Shown here: one piece after another, positions 43,832-56,682 of the stretch | Layout of the letters: every line of letters starts with the position of its first letter | How positions within the stretch are numbered: position 1 is the first letter of the stretch | Source: Dokdonella sp. | Lineage (GTDB): Bacteria > Pseudomonadota > Gammaproteobacteria > Xanthomonadales > Rhodanobacteraceae | NCBI RefSeq assembly: GCF_017744955.1 | Contig: NZ_JAGIAG010000002.1 | Location: forward strand, 248,001 to 312,000 | Direction of reading: 5' to 3' | DNA: 64,000 nt | Made by a program: the position numbers and the translations under genes | Notes under the pieces: model-generated | The model's input: the letters and a program-made list of their open reading frames with translations, nothing else | What the model was told of the DNA's origin: nothing | Database searches by the model: none

Positions 43832-46144
43832 ATGCGTGTGATCGCCGCGTTGGTCCTTTCGCTGTTCGCGTTGGTGCTCGCCGCCGGTGGCGGCTGGCTG
43901 CTGTCGCTGCACGGCAGCCCGTTCTATCTGCTCAGCGGACTGGTGCTGCTGGTCGCGGCGATCGGCTTCTGGCGACGACGTCCCTGGTCGATCGGCGTCT
44001 ACGCGCTCTGGCTGCTGGTGCTGATCGCCTGGTCGGTGTGGGAGTCGGGCCTGCACTGGTGGCCGCTGGCGACCCGGCTCGGCGTGCCGGCCTTGCTCGG
44101 CCTCTGGCTGGCCTCGTTCGGCGGCCGCGGTCACGGCGGCGCGCGCGGTGGACTGGTGGTCGCCTCGCTTCTGGCGGCGGCGGTGGCTTTCGCCGGCATG
44201 ACGCGGCACCCGCACGAAATCGAAGGCACGCTGCCGATGGCGGTGGTGAACGCGGACGCCGGCAACGGCGACGCCGGTACGGCGCCGGGCGATTGGAGCG
44301 CGTACGGACGCACCGCATTCGGCCAGCGCTATTCGCCGCTGGAGCGCATCGCTCCCGGCAACGTCGCGCAGCTGCAACTGGCGTGGTCGGTGCAGACCGG
44401 CGACGTGCGCCGGCCCGACGACGTCGGCGAGACCACCTACGAAGTCACACCGCTGAAGATCGGCGGCACGCTCTACCTGTGCACGCCGCACAGCTGGGCG
44501 TTGGCGCTCGACGCGGACACCGGCCAGGTGCGCTGGCGCTTCGATCCGGCTGCGGGCATGGAGTCGCAACGTCAGCACCAGACCTGCCGCGGTGTTTCGT
44601 ATTTCGCCGACGCGGAGGCGGAAGAAGGGCGGGCGTGCAAGGCGCGCGTCTTCCTGCCGTCGGCGGACGCGAAACTGCACGCGCTCGACGCCGCGACCGG
44701 CAAGCCGTGCGAGGACTTCGCCGACCACGGCGTGCTCGACCTCCTGCACAACATGCCCTTTCGCGAGCCGGGGTATTACTACTCGACCTCGCCGCCGCTG
44801 GTCGCGGCCGGCAAGGTGATCGTCGCCGGAGCGGTCAACGACAACTACGCCGTGAATTCGCCGTCCGGCGTGATCCGCGCCTACGACGCGCGCGACGGCA
44901 AGCTGCTGTGGAACTGGGATTCGGGCGATCCGGAGCGCACCGCGCCGCTCGACCCGAACGATCCGGCGCAGAAATACACCACCAGTTCACCGAACAGCTG
45001 GTCGGTCGCGAGCGCGGACGAGACCTTGGGCCTGGCCTATTTCCCGATGGGCAACCGCACGCCGGACCAGCTCGGTGTCTACCGCAGCGAAGCGGAGGAG
45101 AAGTATTCCAGTTCGGTGGTCGCGCTCGATCTTTCCAGCGGCCAGGTCCGCTGGGTGCAGCAGTTCGTGCATCACGACCTGTGGGACATGGATTCTCCGG
45201 CGCAGCCCGCGTTGCTCGATCTCGACCTGCCGGCAGGGCGCACGCCGGCGCTGGTGGTGCCGACCAAGCAGGGCGACGTCTACGTGCTCGATCGCCGCAA
45301 CGGCGCGCCGCTGCTGCCGGTCGCCGAGCGCCCGGCGCCGCAGGGCGTGGACATTCCCCGGCAGCGCGTGGCGGCGACGCAGCCGTATTCGGCGCTGAGC
45401 TTCGAGCCGCCGCCGCTGCGCGAGGCGGACATGTGGGGCGCGAGCCTGGTCGACCAGATGCTCTGTCGCATCGCGTTCCGCCAACTGCGCTACGACGGCC
45501 GTTACACGCCGCCGACGTTGCAGGGTTCGCTGATCTATCCGGGCAACTTCGGCGTGTTCAACTGGGGCAGCGTCGCGGTCGATCCGCAGCGCGAGATCCT
45601 GTTCGGCATGCCGACCTATCTCGCGTTCGTCTCGCAGCTGATCCCGAAGGATCAGATCGATGTCAAGACGGCCAATGTCGGCGAGCACGGCGTCAATTCC
45701 AACGAAGGCGCCGACTACGCGATCAGCCTGAAGCCGTTTCTCTCGCCGCTCGGCGTGCCGTGCCAGCAACCGCCGTGGGGAACCATCGCGGCGGCGGACC
45801 TGCGCAGCGGCAAGATCGCCTACCAGTACCGCAACGGCACGATCCGCGATCTTTCGCCGGTCCCGCTGCCGATCCGCATGGGCGTGCCGGGCATCGGCGG
45901 ACCCTTGCTCACGCGCAGCGGCCTGGCCTTCCTCGCCGCGGCGGTGGACGACGACTTCCGCGCCTACGACGCGGCCAGCGGCAAGGTGCTGTGGGAAACG
46001 CGCATCCCGGCCGGCGGCCAGGCGACGCCGATGACCTATCTGGACAGCAAGGGCGAGCAGGTCGTGCTGCTGGTGGCCGGCGGGCACGGCTCGATCGGCA
46101 CCAAGCCGGGCGACTACGTGTTGGCCTATAAGCTCAAGCCGTAG
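43832..46144 (+). CDS. gcd: Membrane-bound PQQ-dependent glucose dehydrogenase
   Basis: The enzyme oxidises aldoses in the periplasm and passes electrons to ubiquinone. The 770-residue protein has five N-terminal membrane helices (residues 5-125), then an eight-bladed PQQ propeller: GDWSAYGRTAFGQRYSPLERI, WRFDPAAGMESQRQHQTCRGV, LDPNDPAQKYTTSSPNSWSV, WVQQFVHHDLWDMDSPAQP and ARFIP-like end motifs. The length is slightly below that of E. coli Gcd (796). The alternative in the same family is quinate/shikimate dehydrogenase; the divergent oprB gene favours glucose. No pqq synthesis genes are in the window. Confidence 0.9.
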   Translation: MRVIAALVLSLFALVLAAGGGWLLSLHGSPFYLLSGLVLLVAAIGFWRRRPWSIGVYALWLLVLIAWSVWESGLHWWPLATRLGVPALLGLWLASFGGRGHGGARGGLVVASLLAAAVAFAGMTRHPHEIEGTLPMAVVNADAGNGDAGTAPGDWSAYGRTAFGQRYSPLERIAPGNVAQLQLAWSVQTGDVRRPDDVGETTYEVTPLKIGGTLYLCTPHSWALALDADTGQVRWRFDPAAGMESQRQHQTCRGVSYFADAEAEEGRACKARVFLPSADAKLHALDAATGKPCEDFADHGVLDLLHNMPFREPGYYYSTSPPLVAAGKVIVAGAVNDNYAVNSPSGVIRAYDARDGKLLWNWDSGDPERTAPLDPNDPAQKYTTSSPNSWSVASADETLGLAYFPMGNRTPDQLGVYRSEAEEKYSSSVVALDLSSGQVRWVQQFVHHDLWDMDSPAQPALLDLDLPAGRTPALVVPTKQGDVYVLDRRNGAPLLPVAERPAPQGVDIPRQRVAATQPYSALSFEPPPLREADMWGASLVDQMLCRIAFRQLRYDGRYTPPTLQGSLIYPGNFGVFNWGSVAVDPQREILFGMPTYLAFVSQLIPKDQIDVKTANVGEHGVNSNEGADYAISLKPFLSPLGVPCQQPPWGTIAAADLRSGKIAYQYRNGTIRDLSPVPLPIRMGVPGIGGPLLTRSGLAFLAAAVDDDFRAYDAASGKVLWETRIPAGGQATPMTYLDSKGEQVVLLVAGGHGSIGTKPGDYVLAYKLKP

Positions 46145-46165
46145 GCATTCGTCGAGGACAGCCTG

Positions 46166-46200
46166 TCGAGGGCGACGACGCGGATCGTGTCGACCCTCGA
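46166..46200. terminator. Hairpin between gcd and the convergent lipoprotein gene
   Basis: Stem TCGAGGG / CCCTCGA with partial extension (CGaC/GtCG) has a loop of about 15 bases. Its position between two converging genes suggests a shared terminator. The T run is weak. Confidence 0.45.
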
Positions 46201-46329
46201 TGGGGTTTCAGTCGGCACCGCCGACTCGGGGGCCGTAGAAATTCAACGCCCGCCAGCGCCCGAGTGCCGCGGTGCGCTGCCGTGGATCAGCCGGTGCGAG
46301 GTATCGACCGCGTTCGATGTCTCGACAGG

Positions 46330-46962
46330 CTAGAGAAAGAACCTCGTACGGAACTCCTCCGCGCAGTATTCGAGCGCGGTGTCGAGTTCCTTCTTGAGTT
46401 GGGCCGCTCCATCGGCGAGAAGGGCCTCCGCGGTCGGGCCATTGGGAGCCGATTCGTAGTGGCAGAAACCCTTCGCGAAGATACTTGGCCGTTTCTTCGC
46501 ATCCGCGGTCGCCTCCGCAATCACGACGGAAGCGTTGAATGCGACGTTGTCCTTGTGGAGTGCCCAGCCGTCCACGGCGACGGTCACGGCGAAGCCGGAA
46601 GCGGTGTTCGCGGTATCGTATTTGGCGAGCATTTCACGAACGCGATCCACCAGGCGTGGGCTAGGATCGGCGATCTTGTTCTCCGTCGCGATCGCACGCC
46701 CGGCACTGCGTGCGTGTTCGAGCGCTGCAATGGCTCCGATTCCTCCGCCGACGGCGCCGAACAGCATGCCGACGGTCATGGTCGCCTGATGGCCACCCGT
46801 GATGCGAAGGAAGTCCGGTGTCGGTGCGACCAGCAGATAGACGCCTCGGTCGTACAGGAGCCGGTCGAGCGCAGGATCGACAGGCGAGTACTTGCTTACC
46901 GGCGAGGTGCTCGCGCAACCTGCAAGAAGAAGGATCGCTGCCGCGACGATCGGGTACTTCAC
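46330..46962 (-). CDS. Hypothetical lipoprotein
   Basis: The 210-residue protein has a clear lipobox (LLAGC, Cys16), a Gly/Ala-rich hydrophobic stretch (VGMLFGAVGGGIGAIAALE, about 64-83) that could dip into the membrane, and a C-terminal domain with two cysteines (GFCHYES, LEYCAEEF). No family is recognised. GTG 46962 has a good ribosome site (AGGGGG). The DNA is visibly less GC-rich than its neighbours, with more A/T third positions. It stands between gcd and metH2 with no operon partner. Confidence 0.72.
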   Translation of the reverse strand: MKYPIVAAAILLLAGCASTSPVSKYSPVDPALDRLLYDRGVYLLVAPTPDFLRITGGHQATMTVGMLFGAVGGGIGAIAALEHARSAGRAIATENKIADPSPRLVDRVREMLAKYDTANTASGFAVTVAVDGWALHKDNVAFNASVVIAEATADAKKRPSIFAKGFCHYESAPNGPTAEALLADGAAQLKKELDTALEYCAEEFRTRFFL

Positions 46963-47001
46963 TTAGGTGTCCCCCTGAGGTGTTGCGTGCTTCTCGGATC
47001 G

Positions 47002-49707
<2,706 letters not shown>

Positions 49708-49731
49708 CGGTGCGAACAAAGAAGAGATTGG

Positions 49732-49812
49732 GACGCGGATCGAGGCGGATGGACGCGAATACGGCGTATTTGAACTCGGCTCTATCCGCGTTCATCCGCC
49801 TCGATCCGCGTC
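49732..49812. repeat. GCGGAT-family intergenic hairpin, copy 4 (between metH halves)
   Basis: Arms 49732-49760 and 49784-49812 are 29 bases each with two mismatches as reverse complements, three GCGGAT-type units per arm, and a 23-base loop. It occupies nearly the whole gap between the two methionine synthase genes, ending 12 bp before the stop of metH1 and starting 25 bp before the ATG of metH2. Confidence 0.85.
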
Positions 49813-49824
49813 GAGGTCTTGTTT

Positions 49825-50907
49825 CTATGCGGCTGCCGCCACCGGCAACGCCCGCGGCGCGACGCCGTCCACGGCCGCGGCGATCGCGGCGATGTGCGCC
49901 GGTGTCGTGCCGCAGCAGCCGCCGACGAGATTCAAAAGGCCGGAGCGCGCGAACTCGCCGATCAGCGCGGCCATCTGCTCCGGCGTCTCGTCGTATTCGC
50001 CGAACGCGTTCGGCAGGCCCGCGTTCGGATGCGCGCTGACGTAGCCGTCGGCGACCTGCGCCAGCACGTCCACGTACTGGCGCAGCTCCTTCGCGCCGAG
50101 TGCGCAATTGAGTCCGACCGACAGCGGGCGGCTGTGCGCGACCGAGGTGTAGAACGCCTCCGCCGTCTGGCCCGACAGGGTGCGGCCGGAAAGATCGGTG
50201 ATCGTGCCGGAGATCATCACCGGCAGGCGCGCACCGCGCTCGTCGAACAGTTCGTCGATCGCGAACAGCGCCGCCTTCGCGTTCAAGGTGTCGAAGATCG
50301 TCTCGACCATAAGCGCGTCGGCGCCGCCGTCGACCAGTCCGGCCGCGGCTTCGCGGTAGGCGGCGCGCAGTTCCTCGAAGCTGGTGTTGCGGAAGCCCGG
50401 GTCGTTCACGTCCGGGCTGATCGAGGCGGTGCGGCTGGTCGGGCCGAGCACGCCGATCACGAAGCGCGGCTTGCCGGGGATCTTCGCTTCGATCGCGTCG
50501 CAGCACGCGCGCGCGAGCCGCGCACCTTCGCGATTGAGTTCGTAGACGAGGTGTTCGAGGTGGTAGTCGGCCTGGCTGATCGACGTCGCGTTGAACGTGT
50601 TCGTCTCGAGCAGGTCCGCGCCGGCCTCGAGATAGGCGGTGTGGATCGCGCCGATCACGTCGGGACGCGTCAGCGTCAGCAGGTCGTTGTTGCCCTTGAG
50701 GTCGTGGCCCGGCTGCGCGTCGGCGTCGCGCTGCGGTTCGTGGCGGGTGTCGAAACCGGGCGCGAAGCGCTCGCCGCGATAGTCGGCCTCGTCGAGCTTG
50801 TAGCCCTGCACCATCGTGCCCATCGCGCCGTCGATGATCAGGATGCGTCGCGCGAGCGCGTCGAACAGCGCTTCGGCGCGGGCGGGATTGAGATAGGGCA
50901 GGTTCAC
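49825..50907 (-). CDS. Homocysteine S-methyltransferase part of split methionine synthase
   Basis: The 360-residue protein corresponds to the N-terminal homocysteine-binding module of Met[15 protein letters not shown] at the start, [19 protein letters not shown], and zinc cysteines in [11 protein letters not shown] and [12 protein letters not shown]. It needs the methylcobalamin module of the next gene for activity. GTG 50907 overlaps the stop of the regulator gene (GTGA). The much longer open frame upstream to 51906 is a shadow of the regulator gene. It makes a three-gene operon: regulator, metH1, metH2. Confidence 0.93.
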   Translation of the reverse strand: MNLPYLNPARAEALFDALARRILIIDGAMGTMVQGYKLDEADYRGERFAPGFDTRHEPQRDADAQPGHDLKGNNDLLTLTRPDVIGAIHTAYLEAGADLLETNTFNATSISQADYHLEHLVYELNREGARLARACCDAIEAKIPGKPRFVIGVLGPTSRTASISPDVNDPGFRNTSFEELRAAYREAAAGLVDGGADALMVETIFDTLNAKAALFAIDELFDERGARLPVMISGTITDLSGRTLSGQTAEAFYTSVAHSRPLSVGLNCALGAKELRQYVDVLAQVADGYVSAHPNAGLPNAFGEYDETPEQMAALIGEFARSGLLNLVGGCCGTTPAHIAAIAAAVDGVAPRALPVAAAA

Positions 50908-51830
50908 GGCTTCCTCGCGAGCAGGCTCAGAACTTCGAAATGCGGCGCGCGGCGTTCGCGCGTCAGGCGTTCGCAGGCCACCACCTCGAGCTTCGACCGG
51001 CGCGCGAACTCGCGCAGCTCGTCCGGCGTGAAGCCGAGATTGCGGTGCTCGAACGGCTCCACGACGGTGCGATGCGCGTGGCGCGCCAGCGTCGCGACCA
51101 GCAGGCGGCCGCCGGGGCGCAGCACGCGCGCGGCCTCGGCGATCACCTGCGCCGGCTGTTCGCTGTAGGTCAGCGCGTGCATCAGCAGGACCAGATCGAA
51201 ACTCGCCGCGTGAGCCTCGAGCGCGTGCATGTCGCCGACGCGCACATCCACGTTGGTGTAGGCCTTCAGGCGCTGGCGCGCCGCCGCGACGACGCGTTCG
51301 CTGGTGTCGACGCAGACGATCGAGCGCGCGCGCGAAGCGAGCAGTTCCGCCAGCACGCCGTCGCCGGAGGCGATGTCGAGCACGTCGCCGGTCTCGACCA
51401 GCTGCGTCATTCCGCGCGCCAACGCTTCCCAGGTGCGGCCGGGCGAATAATGGCGCTCCATGTCGCCGGCGACGGTGTCGGCCCAGCCTTCGGCGCGCGC
51501 GCGCTTGGCGAGCAGGGCGGGCAGGCGGCGCTCGTCGTCGCGCAGGATGGCGTCGTCGACGTTGTCCTTGAGCGCGCGCAGCAGCGCGTTCTCCTTCGCG
51601 TCGAGTTCGCCGTTGTAGCGGTAGTACGAGGACACGCCGGCGCGCCGGTCGCGTACCAGATCGGCTTCCTTCAGCTTGGCCAGATGCGTGGACACGCGCG
51701 GCTGCGCCAGCCGCAGTACGGCCGACAGCTCGGCGACGGTGAGTTCCTCGCGTTCCAGCAGGGCGAGCAGGCGCACGCGCGTCGGATCGGAGAGCAGGCG
51801 CAACAGGGCCGAAGTGGCGGCCAGATCCAA
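50904..51830 (-). CDS. ArsR-family regulator fused to SAM-dependent methyltransferase domain (SahR-like)
   Basis: The 308-residue protein has an N-terminal ArsR winged helix ([53 protein letters not shown]). A class I methyltransferase domain follows with [42 protein letters not shown] and [14 protein letters not shown]. ArsR-methyltransferase fusions next to metH are known as SahR-type regulators of methionine genes that sense S-adenosylhomocysteine. TTG 51830 has a ribosome site (AAAGGG) and a perfect palindrome just upstream, which fits autoregulation. Its stop overlaps metH1. The SahR assignment rests on context. Confidence 0.87.
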   Translation of the reverse strand: MDLAATSALLRLLSDPTRVRLLALLEREELTVAELSAVLRLAQPRVSTHLAKLKEADLVRDRRAGVSSYYRYNGELDAKENALLRALKDNVDDAILRDDERRLPALLAKRARAEGWADTVAGDMERHYSPGRTWEALARGMTQLVETGDVLDIASGDGVLAELLASRARSIVCVDTSERVVAAARQRLKAYTNVDVRVGDMHALEAHAASFDLVLLMHALTYSEQPAQVIAEAARVLRPGGRLLVATLARHAHRTVVEPFEHRNLGFTPDELREFARRSKLEVVACERLTRERRAPHFEVLSLLARKP

Positions 51831-51839
51831 GATGTATCC

Positions 51840-51863
51840 CTTTATCTTGATACAAAGATAAAG
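51840..51863 (-). promoter_or_regulatory. Perfect 9-6-9 palindrome, candidate operator of the metH operon
   Basis: On the minus strand CTTTATCTT - TGTATC - AAGATAAAG forms a perfect 9-bp inverted repeat with a 6-bp spacer. It overlaps the ribosome site of the ArsR-methyltransferase gene and is strongly AT-rich in GC-rich DNA. A second, weaker pair (ATCAAGAT ... ATCTTGGAT) continues into the start codon. It is probably the binding site of the regulator itself and could also affect the divergent esterase gene 70 bp away. Confidence 0.65.
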
Positions 51864-51932
51864 CTAGCGTAGCGAGCGGCGGCGGCAGCGTCAATGCGCT
51901 GCCCACGGCGGGCGAGACGGTATGCTTGGGCG

Positions 51933-52730
51933 ATGTCCGGACATTTCCTCAGGGCGCGGCTGCGCCGTGCTTTCGTCATCCTCGCGCTCGGCCTGTGCGG
52001 CCACGCCGCGGCCGCCGCGCTCGAAGACGAAGAGCTGGCGAAGTACTGGACCGATGACGCGCTGCGCGTGCCGTACCGGGCGATCGAGACGCCGGGAAGA
52101 CGCGGCGCCGAAAAGCTCCCGCTGATCGTGTTCCTGCACGGCGACTGGCAGGACGGCACCGACAACGAATCGCAGCTCGCCGGGCGCGGCAACGGTTCCT
52201 ACGAACTGGTCGATGCGGCGCGCGAGGAGCGCATCCCGCTGGTCTACGTGGTACCGCAGACGACCGACGCCTACTGGCCGCCGGCACGCGTGCTCGCCGT
52301 CGTGCGCGACGCACAGTCGCGCTGGCCGATCGACCCGCGCCGCGTTTATCTGACCGGCATCTCCGACGGCGCCACCGGCGTGTGGGACACGCTGAAGGCG
52401 TATCCGGCCTGCTTCGCCGCCGGCGTGCCGATGTCCGGCATGACCGAGCTGGCCGGCCTCGGACCGATCCGCGACGTACCGCAATGGGTCTTCCACGGCT
52501 CCGAGGACGACGACACCGACGTCGAGACCGGCTATGACGGCGCCATGGTCGGCTCCCGCGCCGTGGTACGCGCGCTGCGCGCGATGGGCGGCAAGCCGCG
52601 CTATACCGAGTACGCCGGCGAGAAGCACGTGATCTGGTCGCGCGCCTACGCCGAGGACGGTTTGCTGCCGTGGCTACTCGACCAGCGCCTGCGCGGCAAG
52701 CCCTGCGATTTCTCCGCGCTCGCGCGCTGA
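51933..52730 (+). CDS. Exported alpha/beta-hydrolase (poly(3HB)-depolymerase/feruloyl-esterase-like)
   Basis: The 265-residue protein has a hydrophobic signal-like start ([18 protein letters not shown]), then [33 protein letters not shown], and nucleophile motif [13 protein letters not shown] with Ser. The acid lies around [11 protein letters not shown] and His in [17 protein letters not shown]. This is the dienelactone-hydrolase/esterase layout used by periplasmic phospholipases and depolymerases. ATG 51933 starts the signal region. It is divergent from the metH regulator gene, sharing the region with the palindrome. Confidence 0.8.
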   Translation: MSGHFLRARLRRAFVILALGLCGHAAAAALEDEELAKYWTDDALRVPYRAIETPGRRGAEKLPLIVFLHGDWQDGTDNESQLAGRGNGSYELVDAAREERIPLVYVVPQTTDAYWPPARVLAVVRDAQSRWPIDPRRVYLTGISDGATGVWDTLKAYPACFAAGVPMSGMTELAGLGPIRDVPQWVFHGSEDDDTDVETGYDGAMVGSRAVVRALRAMGGKPRYTEYAGEKHVIWSRAYAEDGLLPWLLDQRLRGKPCDFSALAR

Positions 52731-52743
52731 GCGGCGCGAACGC

Positions 52744-52749
52744 TAAAAT
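52744..52749 (+). promoter_or_regulatory. Candidate -10 box (TAAAAT) for acyl-CoA dehydrogenase
   Basis: TAAAAT in the context GCTAAAATCCGCG lies 123 bp before the dehydrogenase ATG. It is nearly the same string as the rpsO box (GCTAAAATAGCC). The leader would be about 115 bases. Confidence 0.4.
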
Positions 52750-52872
52750 CCGCGTTCTGTCCGTCCTTTCCGCCTCGTCGTTTCCATCGCCGCCCTCGCG
52801 CGGCCGCCGCGCTCCTCGGCGAGGAGGCGACGAACGGCAGGCTGCACCGTCCACTCTGCAACGGGAACCGTC

Positions 52873-54033
<1,161 letters not shown>

Positions 54034-54044
54034 GCGGCTCGCTT

Positions 54045-54070
54045 CGTTCGAGCGGACCGCCGTTCGAACG
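54045..54070. terminator. Hairpin between converging acyl-CoA dehydrogenase and kinase genes
   Basis: CGTTCGA (54045-54051) pairs with TCGAACG (54064-54070) around a 12-base loop, in the 46-bp gap between two converging genes. There is no T run. Confidence 0.4.
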
Positions 54071-54079
54071 GGGCGAACC

Positions 54080-55879
54080 TCACACCCGTGCGGCGAGCGC
54101 GGACTGCTCGACCAGTTCGCGCAATTGCTCGGCCGCGACCGGCTTGTGCAGCAGGCGATAGCCGCTGGCGCGCGCCTCGCGCAGGCGTTCGGGCGAGGTG
54201 TCGCCGGTGACGATCGCCGCCGGCACCGGCGTGCCGAGATAGTCGACCAACTGCCGTATCGCCTGCGCGCCGTGCACGCCGCCGGCGAGGCGGTAGTCGG
54301 CGATGATCAGGTCGACGGGCGCGTCGCCGTGCCGCCGCGCCGCCTCGTGCGCATGCCGCGCGCGCTCGGCGTCGAGGCCAGCGTAGACGGCGCAGCCCCA
54401 GGTGCGCAGCTGGTAGCTCAACGCGTCGAGCACCTGCGCGTCGTCGTCGACCACGATTACGCCGCGTGCGATTCCGCGCGCCGTCGCCGCGGGCGTCGCC
54501 GGCACGGACGGCGCCGGCGCGGCGCAGAGCGGCACGCGCACCCAGAACATCGAACCGCGCCCCGGCACGGAGCGCACGCCGAGCGCATGGCCGAGCAGGC
54601 CGGCCGCGCGCTGCGCGATCGCCAGGCCCAGGCCGAGTCCCTGTTCGCGGTCGCGCTGCGGATTGTCGACCTGGGCGAACTCGTGGAAGATCGCCTCGTG
54701 CTGGTCGCGCGCGATGCCGATGCCGGTGTCCCAGACCTGGATCTCCAGCGCGTCGCCGCGTCGCCGGCAGCCGACGAGGATGCCGCCGCGCGGCGTGTAG
54801 CGGATCGCGTTGCTGAGGACGTTGTCGAGGATGCGCCGCAGCAGCAGGGGATCGCTGCGGATCCAGCAGCGGCTCGGCACCGAGCGCAGATCGAGTGCCT
54901 TCGCCTGCGCCGCATCGGCGAATTCGTGCCGCAGCGCTGCGAACAGTTCCGTCACCGCCAGCGCGCGCGGCTCGGGCTGCACGATGCCGGCGTCGAGCCG
55001 CGAGATGTCGAGCAGGCCGTGCAGCAGCCCGCCGAGGCTCTTTAGCACGGCCGACAGCTTGGCCGCGATCAGGCGGCCTTCGGTCTGCGCCACGTCGCCG
55101 CGCTGCGCCAGCGTGCCGAGCGCGGAAGCGAACAGGCCGAGCGCGTGCACCGGCTGGCGCAGGTCGTGGCTGGCCGCGGCGAGGAAGCGCGACTTGGCCA
55201 GATTGGCCGCCTCGGCGCGATCGCGCTCGACGCGCAACTGGCCGATCAGCGCCGTGTTGGCGAAGCGCAGACGCACGCTGTCGATCAGGGTGAGATAGGT
55301 GACGCGGCTGTAGTAGAGGTTGACGCAGAACAGGCACAGCGCGAACGCGCCGTAGACGAAGGCGAGGCCGTGACCGTCGGCGAAGCTGCGCGACACGAAC
55401 GGCAGGATCAACAGCACCTGCGCCGCGGCGGCGGCAGGCGGAAACGCGGCGAACGAGGCGATCGTGCCGGAGGACAGGCCGGCGATGACGATGCAGGTGA
55501 AGGCCACCAGTTGCGGCTGCTCGGGCTGGTAGAACGCCCAGCCGATCCAGCCCCACAACGCGCTCGACACGCTGCTGCCGACGGCGAAGCGCCACGCCCA
55601 GACGGCGCTTCGCGCCGGCGTCGCGCGCCGCGCGTAGGCGAGGCTCAGCGCCAGGCGCGCCGCCGTGGCGAGGTACACCGCGCCCGCCCAGGCCAGCAGG
55701 CCCATGGCCGGCGCGTATGGCCACAGCACGCCGACGACCGGGATCGGGATCACGAAATTGGCGAACAGGACCGCGCGCGACTGCCGATAGAGCAGGTCCA
55801 CCAGCGCGGATTGCTCCGCTTCGTTCGAAGTCGTGGTCACGCTGATCCGCTCGGGTTGCGCACGTCGTGCTTCCATCAT
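54080..55879 (-). CDS. Hybrid sensor histidine kinase with C-terminal receiver
   Basis: The 599-residue protein has about six N-terminal membrane helices (residues 35-205) without a large periplasmic loop. A DHp domain carries the phospho-acceptor His in LAAASHDLRQPVHALGL, a HATPase domain has DNVLSNAIRYTPRGG, DTGIGIARDQHEAIF and GLGLGLAIAQRAAGLLG, and a receiver domain (from about 465) has VIVVDDDAQVLDAL with the acceptor Asp in LIIADYRLAG. The signal is probably sensed in the membrane. It is divergent from the response-regulator gene, 51 bp apart, which suggests a pair. Confidence 0.93.
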   Translation of the reverse strand: MMEARRAQPERISVTTTSNEAEQSALVDLLYRQSRAVLFANFVIPIPVVGVLWPYAPAMGLLAWAGAVYLATAARLALSLAYARRATPARSAVWAWRFAVGSSVSSALWGWIGWAFYQPEQPQLVAFTCIVIAGLSSGTIASFAAFPPAAAAAQVLLILPFVSRSFADGHGLAFVYGAFALCLFCVNLYYSRVTYLTLIDSVRLRFANTALIGQLRVERDRAEAANLAKSRFLAAASHDLRQPVHALGLFASALGTLAQRGDVAQTEGRLIAAKLSAVLKSLGGLLHGLLDISRLDAGIVQPEPRALAVTELFAALRHEFADAAQAKALDLRSVPSRCWIRSDPLLLRRILDNVLSNAIRYTPRGGILVGCRRRGDALEIQVWDTGIGIARDQHEAIFHEFAQVDNPQRDREQGLGLGLAIAQRAAGLLGHALGVRSVPGRGSMFWVRVPLCAAPAPSVPATPAATARGIARGVIVVDDDAQVLDALSYQLRTWGCAVYAGLDAERARHAHEAARRHGDAPVDLIIADYRLAGGVHGAQAIRQLVDYLGTPVPAAIVTGDTSPERLREARASGYRLLHKPVAAEQLRELVEQSALAARV

Positions 55880-55930
55880 AGGTTGCGTCGCATGCGGCCG
55901 GCGCGCCGTTCTGCGGAGTTCGATTCACCC

Positions 55931-56599
55931 ATGTCCGAAGCCGACACCGACCTGCGCATCGTATTGGCCGAGGATCACGCCGTGGTGCGCGAAGGCTTGC
56001 GCCTGCTGCTCGACCTGGTGCCCGGCTGGAAGGTCGTCGGCGAGGCCGGCGATGCGGTGGCGGTGCTCGCGTCGCTGCGCGAGTGTGCAGCCGACCTGAT
56101 CGTGCTCGACCTCGGCATGCCGGGCGTGGCCGGGCTGTCGTTCATCGGCGAGTTGCGCGCTGCGTATCCGGGCCTGCGCATCCTGGTGCTGACGGCGAAC
56201 GTCGACACGCGCACGCTGCGCGCCGCGCTCGAAGCCGGCGCCGACGGCTATCTGGCCAAGCACGACGAAGCCGGCGAGGTGCGCGAAGCGGTGCGCGCGG
56301 TGGTCGCCGGGGAAACCTACGTCGGCCGCAGCCTGCGCGCCGCCGTGCCGGGTCCCGCCGGCGGCGCGGCGACGGTGCCGGCGAACGCGGCCTTGTCGCC
56401 GATTCCGCTGACCGAGCGCGAGTGGCAGATCCTGCGCGGCATCGCCGACGGCGACGGCCACCAGCAGATCGGCGCCCGCCTGCGCATCAGTCCGCTGACC
56501 GTGCGCAAGCATCGCGAGAACCTGATGCGCAAGCTCGACCTGCACAGCACCGCCGAACTCACCGCGTTCGCGGTGCGCATCGGCCTCGGCGGCGGCTGA
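55931..56599 (+). CDS. NarL/FixJ-family response regulator
   Basis: The 222-residue protein has a receiver domain with the acidic pair in IVLAEDHAVVREGL, acceptor Asp in LIVLDLGMPGVAG and the conserved Lys in GYLAKHDEAGE. A LuxR-type HTH follows from about residue 155 (LTEREWQILRGIADGDGHQQIGARLRISPLTVRKHRENLMRKLDLHS). ATG 55931 is preferred to upstream starts because it directly precedes the receiver domain. The divergent hybrid kinase is its likely partner. Confidence 0.93.
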   Translation: MSEADTDLRIVLAEDHAVVREGLRLLLDLVPGWKVVGEAGDAVAVLASLRECAADLIVLDLGMPGVAGLSFIGELRAAYPGLRILVLTANVDTRTLRAALEAGADGYLAKHDEAGEVREAVRAVVAGETYVGRSLRAAVPGPAGGAATVPANAALSPIPLTEREWQILRGIADGDGHQQIGARLRISPLTVRKHRENLMRKLDLHSTAELTAFAVRIGLGGG

Positions 56600-56682
56600 A
56601 GCGCCGGCCCGCACCGAGCCCGTTTCGTTCGCGGGCGCCGAAGAGGCGCTGCATTCGGCGGATCGCATGCCGGCCGCGCCGC

